Shown: piece after piece, positions 11,601-25,000 of the stretch
Layout: every line of letters starts with the position of its first letter
Numbering within the stretch: the stretch's first letter is position 1
NCBI GenBank assembly: GCA_022575985.1
Contig: JAKSXM010000107.1
Span: 124,001 to 188,000, forward strand
Reading direction: 5' to 3'
Source of the DNA: Anagrus nilaparvatae
Lineage: Eukaryota > Arthropoda > Insecta > Hymenoptera > Mymaridae
DNA: 64,000 nucleotides
Notes under the pieces: generated by a model
What the model saw: the letters and a program-made list of their open reading frames with translations, nothing else
Databases searched by the model: none
Told to the model about the DNA's origin: nothing
Translations under genes and position numbers: made by a program

Positions 11601-14600
11601 AAAAGAAAACAAAAAAATTGCTAGAAAAAAAGATTAAGTTAGTGCGAGCAGTGAAAAACACAAAATTTTACCCCAGTTTTTCAAATCAATTTTTTTATTT
11701 TTAACCTTTAAAATATTTTTAAATTCGCAAAGAATTATGACTTTTTTAATTCAGGTACAATCACGTACTTATTGAAAATTTAAAATAAAGTTCAAATTTA
11801 GTCGTTTTTCCTTTATTATTGGTTACCTATTACCCGTGTTTTTATGATTATTAGACAACAACTGAATGAAATTTAGTCAAACTAGAGCACGCACAAGTAG
11901 GTACAATTTAAAAGATTTAGTACCAAATTTTATATTTATTAATTAATTTGTATCTTATACTTGCAGGTTTTTTTACTTATAGAAAATCAGTATTTTTGTG
12001 ATTACTCTACAAAAAATGAATGAAATTTAGATACCCTGAAGGAGGCTCAACTAAATAAAATTCGAAGAATTTTGTAATAAGTTTTTTTTCGTATCATCGA
12101 TTTGTTCATAAAATTTTACCATTTTTATTATATTTTCATTAATTTTTTTAATATTTCAAATCAGTTTTTTCGACATTTCTCTGGATAAAGTTAAGGCAGT
12201 ATCCAGAATTTGACGTTCTCAGCCCGAAGCGTGAACGTAACGCATAGTATAGTAAGTATCAAGGGCGTAAAAGTTTTGGTACTAGCACGAGTGCTCGGCG
12301 AAGCCGGGCACGAGTGATAAGTATTCACGCAAGTGTCTAAAGTATTTCGCCCATGGTGCTTACAATATTTTTTGCCTACCTAGGCGTAGAAAGAGTGCAG
12401 GAAATTCTTTACACACGAGTTTTACGCCCGGGAGGGCAAAAAAGCTTTTTTCCTATTTGCTTTAGTTTAAATTTTCACTATCTAAGATAGCCTCTTAAAA
12501 ATTTTTTTGCCCGCCCGGGTGCAAAATTTTTTGTGAAATTTCTGCACGCATGTAAATTTCAATAATGTAAGCACCATGGGCGAAATACTTTAGACACTAG
12601 CAGCACTTCAGATTGGAAGCCCTGAAACTAGGTCTGATTTCAAAAAAATTGCTCCATGGAATTTTTGATTATCGTGTAATTTCTGAGATTATGAGGATAT
12701 ACCTTTTCGTACACATATCCCTATACACATCCAGGAAATATAAGGTTTTTTATATTTCAATACGATTTTTTGAATTGTTTAATAAAAATAAGATTGGTAG
12801 TTAATAAATTTTCTGTTTTTAGACAATAATTGTACTCCTATTACCTTGTAATGAGGGTGTTGCTTTTTGTGAGCATTTCTTAACCTTTCAGCTTCTTCTA
12901 TAAAAGGTTGCTTTTCTCGATCACTAAGAATCCTGAAAAATAAAGGACAATAAAGTAAATAATTTGTCGAAAACATTTAATTCAGGGTAAAAAAAAAATT
13001 TATACAATGTACAGGGTTCACCCAATACGTGGTATTTTGTTGTACTGTAAACAATAACAAAAAAGCCCTTTAATTTTTTTAAAGCAAGTTCTCAAAATGA
13101 CAAATAATATGAAAAAGAAAAAGTGAAGTTTCTTTATTACCGACAATGGTAAATTTGTTTAAAAAAAATAAACTTTACGGTTTATCAGAGACTTTTCATT
13201 CAAAAATATTTGCTTCCAAGCTTAACCTATAACATCAACAGTAATTATTTATGTTACATCAATAAAATTTAAAAATTAAAAATTTGTATTAGAAATATGG
13301 GAATGCAAGGAGTTAGAGTTAAAAGATCAGAGAAAATCAGGAAAGGCAATTTTTGTTACAGCTTCATCCAGATGAATAAAAAAAAACGCTGCCAAGTAAT
13401 TAGCACTATGGTTCCTCATTAGCAATAACAAAATGTTGTCAATGTTCTATTTTACCTAATAAAAAATTAAAATATTAAAATATTCAAAACTCATCATTCC
13501 AAGTATTAATACTTTCAGAGAAATAAAATAGGCACTACGTCAATAAAAAGATAATATTTTTTTAACTTTTTAATGTAAAAAATTTCGAAAAATTACGTAT
13601 CAGATGGAGGAATCCTTTAAAAACGATAATTCTAAATATTCGTACTTTCATAGGAAAAAATTAAGTATTACTTCCTAAAATAAAAAAAATTTTTGCGTTT
13701 TTTGTATTTTTTGGCGACAAAAATATTGAGAAAAAAATTTTGAAAAAATTAAGTATCAAGTCCAAAAAATTACTATAAAGGATATTTCTAAAACTAGTAC
13801 TTCCACAGAAATAAATTAAGTACTGCGTCCATAAAGAAAAAAAAAATTGGTATTTTTTGTATTTTTTGGTGAAAAAAATTTTGAGAAAAAAATGAGGTAC
13901 TACGTCCAAAAAGAAAAAAAATTATGGTATTTTTTTAATTATTTTATGTAAAAAATTAAAAAATACCCTGCCAACTAGCTGGCACTAAGGTTCCTCAAAC
14001 AATGAGCTAAATACTTCAATATGCCACAGATATCACCGATTACAACCATGCAATCATACACTCATTTCTATTAACTTTTAAAAGTTCAAAGAAAATTTAT
14101 GTATTGAATTCAACTAAATCTATTTTTTTCAAAATAAAATCTAACGTAATTCATTGGATAATTATTCAAGATAGTACTTTCATGGAATTAAATGAAATAT
14201 TACACACACAAAAAAATATTGCAAAATTATGGTATTTTTTTAATTATTTTATGTAAAAAATTTAGAAAAAAAAATTCAGAAAAATTACGTATCAGATGGA
14301 GAAATCCTTTACAAACGATAATTCTAGATATTCGTACCTTCATAGGAAAAAATTAAGTATTACGTCCTAAAATAAAAAAAAATTTTGCGTTTTTTGTATT
14401 TTTTGACGACAAAAATTTTGAGAAAAAAATTTTAAAAAAATTAAGAATCAGGTCAAAAAAATTACTATGAATGATATCTCTAAAACTAGTACTTCCACAG
14501 AAATAAATTAAGTACTGCGTCCATAAAGAAAAAAAAATTGGTATTTTTTGTATTTTTTGGTGAAAAAAATTTTGAGAAAAAAATTTTCAATAAATAAATT

Positions 14601-15257
14601 ATAAGATTCGAGATATCGAGTAAAAATGATACTTCTAGATATCAGTACTTTCATGGAAAAAAATGAGGTACTACGTCCAAAAAGAAAAAAAATTATGGTA
14701 TTTTTTTAATTATTTTATGTAAAAAATTTAAAAAAAAAAAAATTCGAAAAATTATGTATCAGATGGAGAAATCCTTCACAAACGATAATTCTAGATATTC
14801 GTACTTTCATAGGAAAAAATTAAGTATTACGTCCTAAAATAAAAAAAATTTTGGCGTTTTTTGTATTTTTTGGTGACAAAAATTTTGAGAAAAAAATTTT
14901 AAAAAAATTAAGTATTAGGTCCAAAAAATTACAATAAACGATATTTCTAAAACTAGTAGTTCCATGGAAATAAATTAGGTACTACGTCCAAAAAGAAAAA
15001 AAAAATTGGTATTTTTTGTATTTTCTTGTGAAAAAAATTTTAGGAAAAAAATTTTCAGAAAATTAAGTATCCGATTCGAGATATCATGTGAAAACCATAC
15101 TTTCAAGTATAAGTACTTTCATGGAAATAAATGAGGTATTACATCCAAATTAAAAAAAAAAAAAAGTACCTCGAGCTTTTTTGGTGAAAAAATTTTTGAA
15201 AAAAAAATTAGGTCTTAATTCCATAATGTTTGTGAAATATCAGCGATTACATACATA

Positions 15258-15333
<76 letters not shown>

Positions 15334-15986
15334 GACTTTTTTTAAAAACCGATTTTTTAGCTTCCTGGGGTCCCAAAACGTGCTTATATGCCAAAAAATC
15401 AGAAAACAAAATTTGACCTAACACAATGGTTCCTCTATGAGGAACCAAAAAAAAATTTCGAAAAATTATGTATCAGATGGAGAAATCCTTTACAAACGAT
15501 AATTCTAGATATTCGTACTTTCATAGGAAAAAATTAAGTATTAAGTCCTAAAATAAAAAAAATTTTGGCGTTTTTTGTATTTTTTGGCGACAAAAATTTT
15601 GAGAAAAAAATTTAAAAAAAATTAAGTATTAGGTCCAAAAAATTACTATAAACGATATTTCTAAAACTAGTACTTCCATGGAAATAAATTAGGTACTACG
15701 TCCAAAAAGAAAAAAAAAAGTGGTATTTTTTGTATTTTTTTGTGAAAAAAATTTTAGGAAAAAAATTTTCAGATAATTAAGTATCCGATTCGAGATATCG
15801 AGTAAAAATCGTACTTTCAAATATAAGTACTTTCATGGAAATAAATGAGGTATTACATCCAAATTAAAAAAAAAAAAAAGTACCTCGAGCTTTTTTGGTG
15901 AAAAAAATTTTGAAAAAAAAATTAGGTCTTAATGTCGTGTTGGCTGTGAAATATCACCGGTTACAGTGCGACATACATACATACAT

Positions 15987-16021
<35 letters not shown>

Positions 16022-19000
16022 GACTTTTTTTAAAAACCGGTTTTTTAGCTTCCTGAGGTCTCAAAACGTGCTTATATGCCAAAATATCGAAAATCAAAAT
16101 TTCATCTATCACAAAGGTTCCTCTATGAGGAACCAATTGACAGTAGTAGCAGCAAGATGATCAAGAAATCAATACAGACGTTAAATAATGCAAAAAGAGA
16201 AACAGACATTCCAAAAGCTTTTACTCAACATTTGGCTCTAGAATATCTCAAATAGAAGGCGTACTTTAACTTATACATTTTCTATGCATATGCTCTTTGC
16301 TATAAGTACAAAAAGTGTTCTAATCTTTAATAGCTCAGATGATTATTGAGACGACACAAACTATATAATTTTTTTTTATAGACCTCCAGGTGCCTTCAAT
16401 TTTGATTGGCAGCCTAATAATGACAATAAAAAAAAATAATTTTTTAACTAATTTTTAGTCATCTTTTAGATACTCCTGTGATAAAACGAATCTGTCAATA
16501 TGGTCTGGCGACAACTTATCAGCTCGCTCCACTTAAAAGTATCAATCCTAAAAAGACTAAACATCCATGGATTGATGATAAGCTAAACTTTTTAATTCTA
16601 AAACGCAAGTCCACTGAATGCCGATATTTAAACTCTAAAAATGTTTCTCTACTGACAGATATACTTCAACTTACCGAGGAAATTGAATCGCTCTCTGAAG
16701 TCGCACATAAAATATTTTTACGTACAAGACTTGACGAAGCAATTGACAACAATCGCGACATTTGGCGTGAAATGATATATCTAGGACTGCTACTCGCCCC
16801 TCGTAGTGATCTTTACGGATTTTCTCCGGATGATCTCAATGTTTACTTTGCTGGAGTTTCAACTTCAACAATAGAAAATATTGATGAAACTAATGAGTTG
16901 ATTAGTTCAGCATCCAATGATGGCTTTAGCTTTACAGAGATAACCCTACAAGACGTAATTCTTGCAGTAGCCCATTTTTCATCGCAGGTGACTGGTACTG
17001 ATGGCATACCTCATAAGATAGCTGCAAAGTCACTTCCTGTTATTGGCCCACTTTTGGTCAAGCTCTTTAATATATCTCTAACAGAAGGGGCTTTCCCTAC
17101 AGCTTGGAAAAAATCACTGTTAACAGCTAATAAAAAGACTTCGGTCCCATCTACACCATCAGATTTCCGTCCTGTTGCTCTCCTTTGTTTCTTGGCAAAA
17201 GTACTTGAAAAACTAGCACATGACCAGATAACCAACTATATTAGACAGAACAAGTTGATTGACCCGTTACAGACTGCTTTTAGACCCTAAAGTAGTACAG
17301 AAACAGCTTTACTAAAATTAACAGAGGACATTAGGTTTGGTAAAAGTAAAAGATTAGTAACGGTACTACTGCAGTTTGACTTCAGCAAGGCGTTTGATTC
17401 CATGGCTCCTTTGAAGTTAATACCTAAATTAAAATCTATGGGTTTCTCAAAGAACGCCTTGCTGTGGAACAAATCTTACCTCCAAGGTATACAGTTACAA
17501 GTTACTAAAAATATATCCTCTTCAAATCCCCTTGGAGTTAATCTTGGTGTCCCACAGGGATCAGTACTGGGTCCTCTCTTGTTCTGCCTCTATATTATTG
17601 ATGTGAAGCAACATCTAGACCCAGACATCTATCATCTTTTATATGCGGATGATTTGCAAATTTATGTGCAAGTTTCTCCTGAGAAAATAAATGAGGCACT
17701 AGGGAAGCTTTCATCGGCGGCCAATAATATCAGCATTTGGGCCAAAAATGTTTCCTTGCGACCCGGACAAGACAAAAGCTATATATTTTGGCACTAGCCA
17801 TTTCGTTGACCAACTAGACAAATTAAATCTACCTGGTGTAGTTGTAAGCGAGGAAGTCACTGTACCCTTCACTAGTGAAGTTACAAGTCTGGGAGTTATT
17901 CTAGATAAAAAGATGACTTGGGAATCGCACATCTCATTGGTGAGCAAAAAAGTTAACAGAGTACTTTACACACTGCGCTTCATTAAGCAGTGCACAAACG
18001 AAGATCTACGAATTAAGCTTATACAAGCATTAGTGGTTCCTCACTTAGATTATTGCTCTGTTGTATACCTAGACTGCTCGATAAACCTGAAAGACAGAAT
18101 ACAAAGATTGAGTAATACATGTTTAAGATACATCTATGGAATCGGCAGGGACACACATATTACTCCTTACAGAGCCAAACTAGGGTGGTTAACCACAAAT
18201 AATCGTATATTACATTCTACATCCATCATTATGTATAAAATCCTTCGTTTGAGACAGCCTGAATATCTGAATCACTTATTCAAAAAATACATTTCTAAAG
18301 AGACAGGCAGAGGTGAGCTAATAACACGTGAGTTGGATACCCCTGAACTTGAAAAGTGGCATGGTGACTCCTCATTCATGGAACAAAAAGCTGGAATTCT
18401 CTCCCATCATCAATACGATTCCTTCCTTCAATTAATTCTTTTAAGGCAGGTTTATTAAAGTACTTGAAAAGTTCTAGCCATACATACAAAGATTCGGTAT
18501 TTTAATAATGTTTTATCAAGACTGAAATGCATCAGTATTACCAAAAATCCACTATTTTTTATTTTTACTTTTTACTCTCTTTCTTTTTAACATATGTTTC
18601 TATTGTTGCCACGATACTACTAATTTTGTGATTTATTTATTTATTTTTTATCTATTTTATATGTTATAATTGTTATTATGTTATACTATTTATGTTAACC
18701 TGTATCAGAAATTTTTGTATTTACAAATAAAGAGACTATTTACATTTACATTTACATTTATTTGAAGCGTTATACAATATACTTTTGGATGAAGCTACTT
18801 TTTAAATTAGTTTTAATTCATGGATGGGCATATAGATGAAATGGGGATATCCGATAGTTTTTCTTCAAGCGATAATTTGAATATATTTATCGCTTTTTTT
18901 TGCGATATGCGATAAAATAACTATCGACTATCCCGGATTTCGCGATACTCGATAGAAATTCTATCGCATATCGCAAAATTTTGCGATAGAATAAGTATCG

Positions 19001-22000
19001 ACTATCGACTATTGCAATATTCACATCAAAAAATAAAAAATTAAGCTAAAATTTAATCAGTTGACTTCCCCTACATTTCTCTTATCATATTCTGCGAGAT
19101 ATTCTCCTACACAGCTGGTAACTTATTGCTGTTGACGAGTCCTTATTTCTAAAATAACCCTGAAAATAACGCTAAAAATAACGTAATAAAACTTAATAAG
19201 ACAAGTTGAAATTTTTTTTTAATTTTTCACCAAATATTCCCATTTTCATTTGATGTGTTATTTTTACGCGATTTTTTCATACATAAACACGGTTTTTTTG
19301 TAATATCTCAACAGCAACTGGATGCAATTGTCATAAACTATGGGAGGCATAACTAAATATGAATTAAATAATTATATGATTTGTTATATATGTTACAGCC
19401 CAAACGTGTAATTGCCTATTTCATCAAATGGTCAGAAATATTGAATTTTTTTACTATATTTGGTCAATAATTATAATTGAATAAAAATAATATTTAGTAC
19501 GCGCATAGTAATTAATATTCTCAATAATGCACGCGTACAGCTGAGTTTACTGTTTTTATTTTTTTTTTTAATTAATTATTGTTATTACATTTTTTTATTT
19601 AAATTTTCTCAGTTTCTAAAAAAGTATGAATAATTTATTTTTTTTAAATGTTTATGTGATCAAGTGAAAAATCTTAAATTATATATTTTATTTATATGCG
19701 TTTCAGATCTAAAAAAAAAATTTTAAGTATACTGCGATCTAAGTTAAGAATTATTTTCCATTCACAAGATTTGCCTTTGTCTCAACTTTCGGTAAAAAAA
19801 AGTTGCGAGATGTACATTTATTTTTTTAAGAAAGTTAAATAAATATTTAATCCTAAAATTTATTTAACTACTTTAAGATCGAGATTTCAGCTCATTTTTT
19901 ATCAAAAATGCGCAATTTACCCTTAAATTAGCAAAAACCACCCTGAAATGGGTTTTTTGATAAGTTTTTACTATATAGCCTTAATTTTGACATGATATAA
20001 ATTTTCTGGGTCGCTAAATCCAAATTTCGGAAAATTTAGAAAAAACACCCCCTAATTTATATGTCATTTGAAAGCGAAGAATTATAGCAAAAACACCCTT
20101 AATCCCCATTCAAGGGTGGTTTTTGCTATTGTAAATGTGAATCGCGTATTTTCCACAAAAAAATAACTGAAATGTGGATTCAGCGATCCAAAAAACCTAT
20201 ATCATTTCAAAATTAAGGCTTATAGTAAAAATTTATCAAAAAACCCTTTTCAGGATTTAGACTTGTAATAATTTTTTTATTAATATGCATTTTTAATTAT
20301 TAATTATTAAAATTAAAAAATGTAACACAGACTGTACACTTACATGTTTTTTATTCATTCTAAAATTATTGACCAAATTGTGTAAAAAAATTGAAGATTT
20401 CATGAATTGGTCAAAAAGTTGACCATTTCATGAAAATAAAAGAAAAAATAAAAAAATACTTATTTTATAATTATTATTATAGTTTTTTATATAATTTATA
20501 CATAAAAAATTATATAATTTTTTAATTCATGTTATGGCCATTTTTTATTTAGTTATGCCTCTTGTAGTTTAAGACAACTTCATCCAGTTGTTACCGAGTT
20601 ATTACAAAAAAACCGTGTTTAGATATGAAACGCGTAAAAATAACACATTAAATGATAGTGCCTAAAATAAGGAAGTCTTCGCTTTTTACCTTGCTTTATA
20701 TAATAATAAGTTGGATTTTTTTCACAATTTCATCCAGTTGTTGTCGAGTTATTACAAAAAAACCGTGTTTAGATATGAAAAAATCACATAAAATCAACAC
20801 ACAATATGAAAATGGGATCGTGCCTAAAATGAAGAAGACTTCGCTTTTTATCTTGCTTTTTATAATAATGATAAGTGCGATTTTTTTTTCATTATTTGGT
20901 GAAAAATTAAAAAAAAAAATTTCAACTAGTCTTATTAAGTTTTATAATGTTGTTTTTAGCGTTATTTTCAGGGTTATTTTAGAAATAAGGACTCGTCAAC
21001 AGCAATAAGTTACCAGCTGTGTAGGAGAATATCTCGCAGAATATGATAAGAGAAATGTAGGGGAAGTCAACTGATTAAATTTTAGCTTAATTTTTTATTT
21101 TTTGATGTGAATATTGCGATAGTCGATAGTCGATACTTATTCTATCGCAAAATTTTGCGATATGCGATAGAATTTCTATCGAGTATCGCGAAATCCGGGA
21201 TAGTCGATAGTTATTTTATCGCATATCGCAAAAAAGCGATGAATATTTTGAATACTATCGATATAGACTATACCCGCGATAAGAATATGCCCATCCCTGT
21301 TAACTTTGAATAAAAAAAATCAAAACAGAGAGAAACAGAACATAAAAGAAGAATGAAGAATATCTACAGTTGCTAATTATTAATAATCAAAGACATAATA
21401 GAAAAATGTTACTGAATAGTAGGTATATGTGGGATGATTTTGAATTTGTTTAAAATAGGTATTATTTGATAATGAGAAATAAATTATAAATTAATATTAA
21501 GAATACATATTTTTTATTATCAAATATGTAGCAATTAGTAAAATTTTTTTACGTTAGGAATACCTCTTTTATATGCCTATTTTCTCATTTCGTTTTGTTC
21601 TGCTAACTATTTTTATTATTTAAAAATTTTATCTAATGTAAATTTAAATTATTGTGATAAAAGCTATTTTTTTTAAACTAAATAAATATTATTGGCATAT
21701 TTATTGATTGAGAAACACTGCAATGTAAGTCTAGGTATACAATAAACGAGACATGGAAGCGGAAAATTTACCAATTATAAGATGCATGAGTATCAGCCTT
21801 CTCTTTGTTTGTTTTTTTTTTTTTTTTAATCCTGTGATGATTATTTTTAGTGTAAAATAGTGAAAAAGTTAAAGAAAAGCATGTTTAGGATGAAAAATCA
21901 TTTATTGATTACGGGGGTGAAGTACTACGCATAATATAGTTAAAGCTCAAAACAGTAACGTTGAAATATTGTGAATTTAACATTAATACATATTATTGTT

Positions 22001-25000
22001 AAAAAAAATGCATAAAAATTAATAGCTAAACATTCTAGTGATTAAAATATACACTATTTATAACCTAAAAGACTTTATTTAACTGTAAATCGAATAATTT
22101 ACAATCGTTCAGGTATTGGTGCACTCTACCATAAACGATGGAACATTTAATTTTTGGCCGTTCATGTACTGGTGCATGAGACATGTCATGAATATTGCTT
22201 AATTTTAAAAAAACAAATGCAAGTTGGAGCAATATATGGGTGTCTAAATGTAGATAATGAACTAATTTTGATGTTAGAAAAAAAATGATGCAATAATTAT
22301 AAATATTTTGCCTGATATGTCGTTTTTAGTAAACGAAAATCCTTAATCGTTCATGTACTGGTCCGAGTACCTTATTACTTTAATTTTATATTTTTATGAT
22401 CCGCCAATCAAAACGATACACTAAAACTGATTCAAAAAGTAGCTTCAGCCAAAAGCATATTGTATAACTTGATAAATGTTTCAAGACGATAAATGCATCA
22501 TATTATAAATGCTACTGACGCTTTCGTGCCCAGAATGTACGTCTAAGCACTTTTAAATGCTTTTTCTAAAATGCTTGCATATGCTTTAACATTCTGAAAA
22601 AATGAAGTTTAGCTAATTAGATCTTAAAAAAGCTAAAGATGCATTTATCTCGAATAAAAAAATTCCTCCAATGACTTAAACTCATCACGATCTAAGAGTT
22701 GGTTCTCCTACGCTCTTCAAGGTGGTATTCAAGAACCGCACCAATTTATCCTTAGATCATTCTGTAGACGCATTCTGGTTTATGTTTTATCCATTCTATG
22801 AAGAAACTGCGTGACATAGATTGGTAGAGTTTTTATTTTTAGCATATTTGAACTATCCGTTAATATAAAAAATTTTCAATGATACGAAAATGCTACAAAA
22901 TTACAAAACTGATGTTATTTCCCGCATCTATGAAATAATGATAAAAATCCTACGTAAAAGCATTAAGCTTACCGTAAGCTTACTCTGCCTACAGAAGTAA
23001 GCTTAATTAATTAAATAGCAAAAGCAATTCGACTGTTCGACCTCCGTTTTAACGAAAAACCAGCCTAAAAGGAGCAAATGCTTCCGACTTTCCGTATTTA
23101 GCATTTACAATAACATTAAATAATATAAAAATTTATTTTATATTAATAATCTGAAATTAAAAGTGTTTGAATGCATTCGTCCTCTGTTTCGCATGTCGTT
23201 TTGAGAATAAACTTTAATTTATTTAAAAATAATTATATATATTAAAAATTTATCACGCTAAAAATTTTCGCCGCTTATGATATTTTTGCCTACCGCGTAC
23301 GAGTGCAGAAAATTCTGTAAAAAGTTTTACGCACGAGTTTTAGTTCTCAGACTAACGCTAAAATTTCACGCCCATGATACTTAATATACTATTTTACCCT
23401 TCTGTGCGTAAAACTCGTCACGAAATGCTCCACACTCGTTCTACGCCTCGGTGGGCAAAGCCTAGCCTAAACATCACTGCTGATGTAGGGTCATTTTTCT
23501 AGTTTGTAATTGCAATAAATGCGTGGGTCATTTTTTGAAACGATGATACGGGGAAAATCAAGTCTATGTGCGTCACGTAATACTTTTTTGCTCGAGTAGC
23601 TTTTTTTTATCAGAAGATATCGTATGCAAGTGCATTTGTCTATTTCTCATGTCATTTTTTTCACCTACATGTACTTGATTTTTCAAATACTATAAAAACT
23701 GCATGACCCATGTAGACTTGCTTTCCCCTGTACCATAAAGAATGAGTTCCTTATTGTAATTTCAAACTAGACAAATAAACCTAGAACAGCAAGCTATTAA
23801 AGTGATTCCGCTAGTTCGCAAGACTTGGCACCCTTGATGGCTGATATACTATTATGGAAAAACCCTATGTCTTTAGTGATGCAGTCAGTGCATCAATACA
23901 CTTAATATAAGTATAAGTTAAATTGCAATAGCTTTTTTGAAAGCAAGAATCAAAGATAAAAAGCATTTTGCATTTATGTTCCACGTTATGTTCCAGACAT
24001 TTTCTAAGGGCTATAAATACCGTATAGGAGCCAGTTTTCGATCAGAAGTCACTTTCTTATACCTAGCTGTATCATTATTTGTTGAAAAATATACTTTAAA
24101 ATTAATAATTCGAGTTAAATATTGTTGCATTTGATCAGGGAAATCCTATATTTTATTATCCTAATTAAAAAAATATCAAATTTATTGATGGGTAATTAAT
24201 AATTTACATTTATTACAAGTGTGCAAGGTAAGGTAATTTCGATAATGCGAATTTTATTTTGATAATAGTATCATTTTGATCGAATAAATTTTCGATAATT
24301 TGAAAATCGTTAAAACTAAGTTTAAATCGCGCTCGTTTTAATAGAATTCTTATTAGGTATAACTATACCTATTTTTTAACTCCCTTTTCACTTCTTTTTT
24401 CTTGTTTTTTTTAATATAAAATACCTATAATAAGAATAAAATATAGTAAACAGCAGATGAACTACACACTTGTATAATCATGTATTTTAAACATTTATTT
24501 ATTAAAATTTGCTTTTTAATTTTAATTAACGAAAGATAATAGTTGATAATTTTGTTTTTAAAACTCAAGGAAACAAAATAGACCCCGTGTTTAAGCAACC
24601 GGCCGGATCAATGACTTAGTTCGCGCGCGACATTTTTATAAACAAGACGCATTTGTTTATCTCTTCATTTATTTGTGTATTTAAAAGTAAAAAAAGCATT
24701 AATTTTATGAAACAAGTGTTAGAATATAATTTTTATACATTTTTAATATTAAAATAAAGATTTTTTTCTAATTTTAAAGTGTTTCTACGTATTTTTTATA
24801 AAAATCAAAGCATTTACGAGCATATATTGTGTTATAAACAAAGTGATACATAAGTATATAAGTACTTTAAATTGTGTTTATGTGTGTTAGTTTATTCAAT
24901 ATTCTATTAATTATTATAAAATATAGTATAAATAATGTAATTATGACAAATTTAGTGTATTATTATTAAATAAATATCGTTTAAATTAAAAAAAGTGTAA

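Larger units (their letters stand above)
13387..16140 (+). repeat. Tandem repeat array with GGTTCCTC palindromes and CA microsatellites
   Basis: Units of about 470-710 bp recur (near 13575, 14270, 14735 and 15448), each with ATGTATCAGATGGAG, GATATTCGTACTTTCATAGG, TACTTCCA(C/T)(A/G)GAAATAAATTA and CATGGAAATAAATGAGGTA. Two units end in a long CA tract followed by GCTTCCTG(G/A)GGTC and the palindrome GGTTCCTCTATGAGGAACC (15429, 16121). The left boundary, CTGCCAAGTAATTAGCACTA then TGGTTCCTCATTA, is the inverse of the boundary at 41170-41205. No genuine coding potential. Confidence 0.85.
18766..22475. repeat. Inverted sequences bracketing the 2.5-kb foldback
   Basis: 18766-18812 (TATACAATATACTTTTGGAT, GAAGCTACTTTTT) is matched in inverse at 22425-22473 (AAAAAGTAGCTTC, AAAAGCATATTGTATA). 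The foldback and 1.1 kb of AT-rich sequence lie between, suggesting insertion into an older inverted-repeat element. Confidence 0.55.

Noticed and set aside
15215..16160. ORFs with long Val-Cys or Tyr-Ile-His-Thr runs
   Set aside because: Translated CA and ACAT microsatellites.
20652..21313. Two ORFs of 118 and 68 codons in the right arm of the 2.5-kb hairpin
   Set aside because: They translate a duplicated, inverted repeat; no domains, and the left arm offers no matching frame.
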